Positions 6,861-12,028 of a stretch of DNA of 12,028 bases are shown piece by piece. Source of the DNA: an uncultured Oscillospiraceae bacterium (GTDB lineage Bacteria > Bacillota > Clostridia > Oscillospirales > Acutalibacteraceae). The notes under the pieces are model-generated. The model was given only the letters and a program-made list of their open reading frames with translations, ran no database searches and had not been told where the DNA came from. A program made the position numbers and the translations under genes. Within the stretch, counting starts at the first letter, position 1; every line of letters begins with the position of its first letter. The stretch covers positions 1 to 12,028 of the forward strand of contig CAJKXG010000011.1 of NCBI GenBank assembly GCA_905203795.1. Direction: 5' to 3'.

Positions 6861-7622
6861 ATGCGCCTTCTCGAACGATTCAAGAAACAAGCGCCCCCGG
6901 CGATAGAGAGTCTGCCGCCGGAGGCGCTGCCCGTGCATATCGCCATTATTATGGACGGCAACGGCCGCTGGGCGAAACAGCGCGGGCTGCCGCGATATGC
7001 CGGTCATGTGACCGGCGCGAAGGTGTTCCGCACGATCACCAAGCACTGTGAAAAGCGCGGCATCCGCTATCTCACCGTGTACGCGTTTTCCACCGAAAAC
7101 TGGAAGCGCCCGCAAAAAGAAGTGGACGCGATCATGGATCTGCTGCGGGATTACCTGAAGGAGTCGCTGGCGGATTTCAAGACGGAAAACATCCGCACGC
7201 GTTTTATCGGCGACCGCACGGTGCTGGCGCCGGATATCCAGGCGCTGATGGCGGAGGCGGAGGAATCCACCGCGCACAAGACCGGCATGACGCTCAATAT
7301 CGCGCTCAATTACGGCGGTCGGCTGGAGCTGACGCAGGCAATGGTGCAGATGGCGCGCGAGGTGCAGGCGGGTACGCTGTCGCCGGAGGAGATCGATGAG
7401 ACGACGGTCGAGCGGCATTTGTATACCGCCGGACAGCCCGATCCCGATTTGATTTTGCGTCCGAGCGGAGAGTATCGGCTGTCCAACTATCTCATCTGGC
7501 AGGCGGCGTATGCGGAATATGTGTTTATGGACGATATTCTGTGGCCGGATTTCAAGCCGGACGACCTGGACGCGGCGTTGCTGGAATACGCTCGCCGCAA
7601 TCGCCGTTTCGGCGGGATTTGA
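6861..7622 (+). CDS. uppS: Isoprenyl transferase (undecaprenyl diphosphate synthase)
   Basis: Cis-prenyltransferase that extends farnesyl diphosphate with isopentenyl diphosphate, most likely to C55 undecaprenyl diphosphate, the carrier lipid for peptidoglycan and other wall polymers. It is 253 aa. Motifs are MDGNGRWAKQRG at 31-42 with catalytic D32, GHVTGAK at 48-54, YAFSTENWKRP at 74-84, NYGGRLEL at 150-157 and the C-terminal PDPDLILRPSGEYRLSNY at 193-210 with R200 and R206, then WQAAYAEYVF with E219. The common Thr after the first of these arginines is Pro201 here, a mild variation. GGGAGG at 6848-6853 precedes the ATG by 7 nt. The short N-terminal extension before the catalytic motif is normal. 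The product may feed the UbiA-type enzyme upstream (inference). Chain length cannot be read from the sequence. Confidence 0.96.
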   Translation: MRLLERFKKQAPPAIESLPPEALPVHIAIIMDGNGRWAKQRGLPRYAGHVTGAKVFRTITKHCEKRGIRYLTVYAFSTENWKRPQKEVDAIMDLLRDYLKESLADFKTENIRTRFIGDRTVLAPDIQALMAEAEESTAHKTGMTLNIALNYGGRLELTQAMVQMAREVQAGTLSPEEIDETTVERHLYTAGQPDPDLILRPSGEYRLSNYLIWQAAYAEYVFMDDILWPDFKPDDLDAALLEYARRNRRFGGI

Positions 7623-7646
7623 ACAAATAAGGATGGATCGTGAACG

Positions 7647-8465
7647 ATGAAAGCTCGTGTTTTGACAGGGATTTTCGGCGGCGGCGCGCTGTTGGCATAT
7701 CTCTTGTTTTTGCCGCCGATCTTCACGGTGTCGCTGATGACGCCGGTGTGCGTGCTGGCGATGTATGAGATTCTGGCGGTCACCAACATCGTGTCTCATC
7801 GCGAATTGACGGCGGCGGCGATGCTTTTTGCCGCCGTTGTGCCGTTTTTTCGCGTGGAGACGGGGCTTTGGTTTCCGGCGGCGGCACTGTTTGTGTATAC
7901 GGCGGTGCTCGGCTGCATACAAGTGAAGTATCATGCCACACTAAAGGCGGAGCAGACCGGTTTCGTCTTTTTTGTGTCCACCGTGATCCCGCTGTCGCTG
8001 TCCTGTCTCGGGTATTTGCGGCTGCAAGGGGAGCACGGGCTGTTTTATGTGCTGCTCGCGCTGATCATGCCGTGGTTTGCGGATATCGGCGCGTATTTTG
8101 TCGGTACGCTGTGCGGCAAGCACAAGCTGTGCCCCAACATCAGCCCCAAGAAAACCGTCGAGGGCTTGATCGGCGGCATTGTGGTGTCGGTCGGCGTCAC
8201 TTTGCTGGCGGCGTGGGTGTATGTACGCTTTTTCGCCCATGAGGCTGTGGTATGCTGGTGGCAGTTGGCTGCGCTGTCGCTCGTATGCGCGCCGCTGTCG
8301 GTGCTCGGCGACCTGTTCGCCTCGATCATCAAACGGCAGAGCGGTGCGAAGGATTACGGGCATCTGATCCCCGGTCACGGCGGCGTGATGGATCGGTTTG
8401 ACAGCTTGATCTTCACCGCACCGGTGCTGTATTTGGTGGTGCTGGCCTGCCCGTTTATACGGTGA
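7647..8465 (+). CDS. cdsA: Phosphatidate cytidylyltransferase (CDP-diacylglycerol synthase)
   Basis: Integral membrane enzyme that makes CDP-diacylglycerol from phosphatidic acid and CTP, the branch point for phosphatidylglycerol, cardiolipin and related lipids. It is 272 aa with about seven or eight hydrophobic segments. The C-terminal signature is complete: SIIKRQSGAKDYGHLIPGHG begins at residue 226 and GVMDRFDS follows at 246-253. Upstream, the WFADIGAYFVG (143-153) and SPKKTVEG (166-173) blocks also match. The ribosome binding site is weaker than in neighbouring genes: GGAT at 7635-7638 lies 8 nt before the ATG and AAGGAT lies further out. It follows uppS by 24 nt and precedes dxr by about 13 nt, a conserved order in Firmicutes. 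CTP demand links it loosely to pyrH. Confidence 0.96.
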   Translation: MKARVLTGIFGGGALLAYLLFLPPIFTVSLMTPVCVLAMYEILAVTNIVSHRELTAAAMLFAAVVPFFRVETGLWFPAAALFVYTAVLGCIQVKYHATLKAEQTGFVFFVSTVIPLSLSCLGYLRLQGEHGLFYVLLALIMPWFADIGAYFVGTLCGKHKLCPNISPKKTVEGLIGGIVVSVGVTLLAAWVYVRFFAHEAVVCWWQLAALSLVCAPLSVLGDLFASIIKRQSGAKDYGHLIPGHGGVMDRFDSLIFTAPVLYLVVLACPFIR

Positions 8466-8478
8466 ATGGAGTAACATG

Positions 8479-9624
8479 ATGGAACAAAAGCGTTTGGTGG
8501 TGCTGGGCAGCACCGGCTCGATCGGTGTGCAGGCGCTGGAGGTGGCGGAAAAGCGCGGCATGAAGGTGCTGGCGTTGGCGGCGAACCGCTCTGTCGCAAA
8601 GGCGGAGGAGCAGGCGCGGCAGTGGAGTCCGTCTGTCATCGCGATGTACGACGAACAAGCGGCGGCGGAGCTGCGGGTTCGTCTGGCGGACACGCCTATC
8701 CGCGTGCTCAGCGGCATGGAGGGCGTGTGCGAATTGGCGTCGTTGCCCGAAGCGGATATCGTGCTCAACGCCGTCGTCGGCATGGTCGGGCTGCGTCCGA
8801 CGTTGGCGGCGATCGAGGCGGGACACACGGTGGCGCTTGCCAACAAAGAAACGCTGGTGGCGGGCGGCGCGGTCGTGATGGCGGAAGCCGCCAAGCGCGG
8901 GGTGCGCATTTTGCCCGTGGACAGCGAGCATTCGGCGATTTTCCAGTGTTTGCAGGGCGCGCCGACCAATCGCGCGGTCAAGCGGCTGATTCTCACCGCG
9001 TCGGGCGGTCCGTTTTTCGGCAAAACAGCGGCGGAGCTGGCGGCGGTCACACCCGCCGACGCGTTGAAGCATCCCAACTGGAACATGGGGGCGAAGATCA
9101 CCATCGATTCCGCCACCATGATGAACAAAGGGCTGGAACTGATCGAAGCGCGGTGGCTGTTTGATCTGCCGCCTTCCCGCATCGATATCGTGGTGCACCG
9201 CGAAAGCATCGTGCATTCGTTGGTGGAATACGACGATCACGCAGTGCTGGCGCAATTGGGACTGCCGGATATGCGCGTACCGATCCAGTACGCGCTGACC
9301 TATCCCGAGCGGTATCCCTCGCCGGTGGGACAGTTGGATCTGGCATCCTGCGGCAGTCTGACCTTCTGCGCGCCGGATGACGAGACCTTCCGCGGACCGT
9401 CGATCTGCCGCGAAGCGATCACCCGCGGCGGGCTGTATCCCGCCGCCGTCAACGCCGCCAACGAACAGGCGGTGGCGCTGTTTCTGGAGGGGCGCATCGG
9501 CTTTGCGGATATCGCCCGACTGACGGCGGCACCGCTTGCGCAGCCGCTCGGCGACGGCAATTTGGAAGATATTTTGCGTATTGATCAAGACATGCGCCGC
9601 GAAACGCTGGGCGCGATCTCATAA
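8479..9624 (+). CDS. dxr: 1-deoxy-D-xylulose 5-phosphate reductoisomerase
   Basis: NADPH-dependent enzyme converting DXP to 2-C-methyl-D-erythritol 4-phosphate, the first committed step of the MEP isoprenoid pathway. It is 381 aa from ATG 8479. The N-terminal NADPH motif is LGSTGSIG at 9-16. ALANKETLVAGG at 119-130 and VDSEHSAIFQ at 147-156 follow, giving metal ligands D148 and E150. HPNWNMGAKITIDSATMMNK at 198-217 supplies H198, W201, N216 and K217, with the third metal ligand E220 just after; these correspond to the known E. coli active-site residues. The ATGs at 8476 and 8479 are adjacent. GGAG at 8468-8471 is 7 nt from the second and only 4 nt from the first, so I prefer 8479. The stop is 12 nt before rseP in the same frame. 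With ispG downstream it shows the organism uses the MEP pathway. Confidence 0.97.
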   Translation: MEQKRLVVLGSTGSIGVQALEVAEKRGMKVLALAANRSVAKAEEQARQWSPSVIAMYDEQAAAELRVRLADTPIRVLSGMEGVCELASLPEADIVLNAVVGMVGLRPTLAAIEAGHTVALANKETLVAGGAVVMAEAAKRGVRILPVDSEHSAIFQCLQGAPTNRAVKRLILTASGGPFFGKTAAELAAVTPADALKHPNWNMGAKITIDSATMMNKGLELIEARWLFDLPPSRIDIVVHRESIVHSLVEYDDHAVLAQLGLPDMRVPIQYALTYPERYPSPVGQLDLASCGSLTFCAPDDETFRGPSICREAITRGGLYPAAVNAANEQAVALFLEGRIGFADIARLTAAPLAQPLGDGNLEDILRIDQDMRRETLGAIS

Positions 9625-9636
9625 AGGAGTGAGCAG

Positions 9637-10818
9637 ATGGCGGTTTTACTGTCGATCGGTAAGATTTTGGCGGCGATCCACGAATTCGGGCATTTCATCA
9701 TGGCGAAAGCGACCGGCGTGCGCGTCAATGAGTTCGCGATCGGCATGGGGCCGAAGCTGTTCAGCTTCGGCAAGGGCGAGACGACATATACCATTCGGTT
9801 GTTCCCCGTCGGCGGTTTTTGCGCCATGCAGGGGGAAGACCCCGAGGTGGAAATGCCGCGCGCGATGGGCGGCAGCGGCAAAGCAGAGGAGGACGCGGCT
9901 TTTGCGGAGGGGGCAGAGGGCACGGAACAGACCGAGCCGGTTCTGCCGTCCGCCAAAGACCCGCGTTCCTTCTGCAACAAAAAGGTGTGGCGGCGTATCG
10001 TGATCGTCGTCGCGGGCGCGGTGATGAATCTGGTGCTCGGCTTTGTGCTGCTGCTGGTGTATAACGGCGTGTGCGCCGCACCGCAGCAGGACGGCACGGT
10101 GCTGTTCCCGACGATGACGCTGTACAGCGTGCCGGAGGACTGCCCCGCATATGCGACGGGATTGCGCCAAGGCGATACGATCCTGCGCATCAACGGCAGC
10201 CGTGTGTTGACCACCATGGATATGGGCATGCTGATGCAGAGTGATGAGGACGGCGTGCTGGATATGGTCGTGCGCCGCACGGTGGACGGCGAAGAGCAGC
10301 AGGTGTCGCTGCCCGGCGTGACGTTTGAACTGGTCGAAGCGGAGGACGGCACGCGGTATCTGCGCTATCCGTTTGTGCTGGTCGGCGAGGAACGCGGCGT
10401 GTGGAACACCGTCACCTACTCGCTCAAAAGCGAATATTCCATCGGCGTGATGATCTGGCGCAGTCTCGGCGAGATCATCACCGGTAAATACGGGCTGAAC
10501 GAACTGTCCGGTCCGGTCGGAACGGTGAATATCATCGGCGACGCGGTGGCGGATGTGGTGACCGAAGCGGATCACATGGCGAGCGTGCGGTCGCTGCTGA
10601 TGTTGATCGTGATGATCACCGTCAATCTCGGTGTGTTCAACCTGCTGCCCATCCCGGGTTTGGACGGCGGGCGGCTGATGTTTTTGATATTCGAGGGCGT
10701 CACGCGGCATCCTGTCCCCGCCAAATACGAGGGTATCGTGCATTTTGTGGGGCTGGTGCTGCTCATGCTCTTCATGTTGGTCGTCACCTTCGGTGACATC
10801 ACGAAATTGTTTGCTTGA
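9637..10818 (+). CDS. rseP: RIP (site-2) metalloprotease, RseP/RasP family
   Basis: Membrane zinc protease of the site-2 family that cuts substrates within the membrane, such as anti-sigma factors or leftover signal peptides. It is 393 aa. The zinc motif HEFGH is at 15-19 and the second motif LPIPGLDGG at 337-345 supplies D343. A PDZ-like domain spans about 165-235 (ATGLRQGDTILRINGSRV), and AGAVMNLVLGFVLLL at 126-140 is the second membrane helix. AGGAG at 9624-9628 is 8 nt before the ATG. Two features are odd. Only 14 residues precede HEFGH and they include K9, so the first membrane helix is short. An acidic, low-complexity insertion lies at about 67-108 between GED and the SFCNKKVWRR block. 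An in-frame stop at 9622-9624 rules out a longer N-terminus. Substrates cannot be inferred; its place between dxr and ispG is conserved. Confidence 0.94.
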   Translation: MAVLLSIGKILAAIHEFGHFIMAKATGVRVNEFAIGMGPKLFSFGKGETTYTIRLFPVGGFCAMQGEDPEVEMPRAMGGSGKAEEDAAFAEGAEGTEQTEPVLPSAKDPRSFCNKKVWRRIVIVVAGAVMNLVLGFVLLLVYNGVCAAPQQDGTVLFPTMTLYSVPEDCPAYATGLRQGDTILRINGSRVLTTMDMGMLMQSDEDGVLDMVVRRTVDGEEQQVSLPGVTFELVEAEDGTRYLRYPFVLVGEERGVWNTVTYSLKSEYSIGVMIWRSLGEIITGKYGLNELSGPVGTVNIIGDAVADVVTEADHMASVRSLLMLIVMITVNLGVFNLLPIPGLDGGRLMFLIFEGVTRHPVPAKYEGIVHFVGLVLLMLFMLVVTFGDITKLFA

Positions 10819-10819
10819 T

Positions 10820-10825
10820 GGGGGA
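10820..10825 (+). promoter_or_regulatory. Ribosome binding site deciding the ispG start
   Basis: GGGGGA lies 6 nt before the ATG at 10832 but directly touches the in-frame ATG at 10826. The later ATG is therefore preferred, and it also gives the usual protein length. Confidence 0.55.
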
Positions 10826-10831
10826 ATGGTC

Positions 10832-11881
10832 ATGAAATGCGCGTCTCGCAAAACGGTGTACGCAGGCGGTGTGGCGATCGGCGGCGATCATCCGATCTCG
10901 GTACAGTCCATGCTGAACGTGCCCGCACACGATATCGCGGGCAATGTCGCGCAGGCGAAAGCGCTGGAAGCGGCGGGCTGCGACATCCTGCGCGTGTCTG
11001 TCCCCGACAAGGCGTCAGTGGCGCTGATTCCCGCATTGAAGGAAGCGGTATCCATCCCGATCGTGGCGGATATCCATTTCGACTATCAACTGGCGCTGGA
11101 AGCGGCGGCGGCGGGGGTGGATAAAATTCGCATCAATCCCGGCAACATCGGCGGACGCGAACAAGTGAAGGCGGTGGCGGATGCGTGCCGCGTGCGCGGC
11201 ATCCCCATCCGCATCGGCGTAAACGGCGGCTCGCTGGAAAAGGAGATTCTCGCGAAATACGGGCATCCCACGGCGGAAGCGATGCGCGACAGCGCCCTGT
11301 ATCATGCGGGGCTGCTGGAGCAATGCGACTTCGGCGATATTGTGCTGTCGCTCAAATCCTCCAACGTGGCGACGATGGTGGAAGCGTATGAATGTGTCGC
11401 CGCTTGCTGCGATTACCCGTTGCATCTCGGCGTGACCGAAGCGGGAACGCCGCGCATGGGCTTGCTCAAATCCGCCGCCGGTATCGGCAGTCTGCTGCTG
11501 CGCGGCATCGGCGACACCATCCGCATCTCGCTGACCGCCGATCCGGTGCGTGAGGTGGAGGCGGGGCTGGATCTGTTGCAGGCGCTGGGTCTGCGAAACG
11601 ACCGCCCGACGCTGATCTCCTGCCCGACCTGCGGGCGCACGGCGATTGATCTGATCGGCATCGCCGAAGAAGTGGAACAGCGGCTGCGTGCCGTTCACCG
11701 CCCGTTGACCGTGGCGGTGATGGGCTGCATCGTCAACGGCCCGGGCGAAGCGCGCGAAGCGGATATCGGCATCGCGGGCGGCAAGGGCAAGGCGGTGATC
11801 TTCCGCAAAGGCGAGGTGCTGCGCACCGTGTCGGAAGAGCAGGCGGTGGACGCGTTGATGGCGGAAATCGAACAGTTATAA
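10832..11881 (+). CDS. ispG: 4-hydroxy-3-methylbut-2-en-1-yl diphosphate synthase (flavodoxin or ferredoxin-dependent)
   Basis: Fe-S enzyme that reductively opens methylerythritol cyclodiphosphate to HMBPP, the penultimate MEP pathway step. It is 349 aa, normal for the two-domain bacterial form. The N-terminal TIM-barrel part shows VADIHFDYQLALEAA at 78-92, KIRINPGNIGG at 98-108 and IRIGVNGGSLE at 127-137. The C-terminal [4Fe-4S] domain has C264 and C267 (SCPTCGRTAIDL), C299 (MGCIVNGPGEA) and E306 as the expected cluster ligands. The motif usually written SMTNTDT reads SMLNVPAHD at 26-34, a local variation outside the cluster site. The frame stays open upstream to 10745 inside rseP, but ATG 10832 is set by the ribosome binding site and family length. 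It follows rseP by 13 nt and precedes probable polC by 21 nt. Confidence 0.97.
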   Translation: MKCASRKTVYAGGVAIGGDHPISVQSMLNVPAHDIAGNVAQAKALEAAGCDILRVSVPDKASVALIPALKEAVSIPIVADIHFDYQLALEAAAAGVDKIRINPGNIGGREQVKAVADACRVRGIPIRIGVNGGSLEKEILAKYGHPTAEAMRDSALYHAGLLEQCDFGDIVLSLKSSNVATMVEAYECVAACCDYPLHLGVTEAGTPRMGLLKSAAGIGSLLLRGIGDTIRISLTADPVREVEAGLDLLQALGLRNDRPTLISCPTCGRTAIDLIGIAEEVEQRLRAVHRPLTVAVMGCIVNGPGEAREADIGIAGGKGKAVIFRKGEVLRTVSEEQAVDALMAEIEQL

Positions 11882-11902
11882 GCGACGGGGAGGAACCAAG
11901 CG

Positions 11903-12028
11903 ATGAACAACCCCCGGTTTCGGGATGTGTTTGAAAAGTATATACAGGATGACGCGCTGCTGACCGCCTTTGGCGACGGCGAAGTGGCGGGGATGCATCT
12001 GAATCACAGCCGCACGGTACTGCAAGTG
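11903..12028 (+). CDS. polC: Probable DNA polymerase III PolC, 5' end only
   Basis: An open frame of 42 codons runs to the window edge from an ATG at 11903. GGAGG (11889-11893) lies 9 nt upstream and the frame starts 21 nt after ispG. The visible residues (MNNPRFRDVFEKYIQDDALL, then AFGDGEVAGMHLNHSRTVL) have the character of the N-terminal domain of Gram-positive PolC, the replicative polymerase alpha subunit with a built-in 3'-5' exonuclease. The position also fits, because polC commonly follows rseP-ispG or rseP-proS in Firmicutes. No catalytic motif lies inside the window, so the call rests on context and weak N-terminal resemblance. proS, often found just before polC, is not here. Confidence 0.62.
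   Translation, partial: MNNPRFRDVFEKYIQDDALLTAFGDGEVAGMHLNHSRTVLQV

Noticed and set aside
6267..7934. A 555-codon - strand open frame across frr, uppS and cdsA
   Set aside because: It lies opposite three certain housekeeping genes, and its Arg/His/Gln-rich composition marks it as a shadow.
9622..9636. dxr and rseP in the same frame separated by one stop codon, as a readthrough fusion
   Set aside because: A strong ribosome binding site sits directly before the rseP ATG, and both proteins are complete on their own.
10745..10831. N-terminally extended ispG starting inside rseP
   Set aside because: The extension is Cys/Trp/Ser-rich, unlike any IspG N-terminus, and comes from reading rseP out of frame. 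ATG 10832 gives the usual length with a ribosome binding site.
10818..10835. ATG at 10818 overlapping the rseP stop as TGATG, as a coupled start
   Set aside because: This frame encodes only five residues before a stop and is not the ispG frame.
9646..10851. A 401-codon - strand open frame opposite rseP
   Set aside because: The His/Gln-rich shadow product carries no family motifs, while the + strand has both zinc-protease motifs.

Overview
The window is GC-rich bacterial DNA in which every identifiable gene lies on the + strand. It carries the conserved Firmicutes run pyrH-frr-uppS-cdsA-dxr-rseP-ispG, followed by what looks like the start of polC. This gene order, together with Gram-positive style AGGAGG ribosome binding sites, TTGACA/TATAAT-type promoters and a probable PolC, points to a Clostridia-class organism. 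A high-GC member such as an Oscillospirales/Ruminococcaceae-like lineage is the best guess. That placement is inference from gene order and composition; no 16S or other marker is present.

Layout. (1) 1-1873: the 3' part of a secreted or surface N-acetylmuramoyl-L-alanine amidase with N-terminal beta-rich modules and a C-terminal Amidase_3 domain; its stop codon lies inside a short terminator hairpin. (2) 1887-5464: a three-gene unit with its own near-consensus promoter. It encodes a UbiA-family polyprenyl-phosphate phosphoribosyltransferase-like enzyme, a HAD-IB phosphatase and a 681-residue polytopic membrane protein that resembles a GT-C glycosyltransferase. The genes are separated by 13 nt and then overlap by 4 nt, so they are probably co-transcribed and translationally coupled. 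(3) 5465-5559: an AT-rich intergenic region with a probable promoter and a 16-bp inverted repeat over its -10 element. (4) 5560-12028: the housekeeping operon, with small gaps and good ribosome binding sites. It covers UMP kinase, ribosome recycling factor, C55 isoprenyl synthase, CDP-DAG synthase, DXP reductoisomerase, site-2 protease, HMBPP synthase and the first 42 codons of a probable DNA polymerase III PolC.

The genes share an envelope and isoprenoid theme. Dxr and IspG are two steps of the MEP pathway, UppS makes the undecaprenyl carrier, CdsA supplies CDP-diacylglycerol, and the amidase cuts peptidoglycan. The UbiA-HAD-membrane protein trio could use the polyprenyl phosphate to make a lipid-linked pentose and transfer it to a surface polymer. 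This would parallel the mycobacterial decaprenyl-phosphoryl-ribose/arabinose route. It is the most interesting hypothesis in the window and is not proven by sequence alone. I see no RNA genes, insertion sequences, CRISPR arrays or phage genes.
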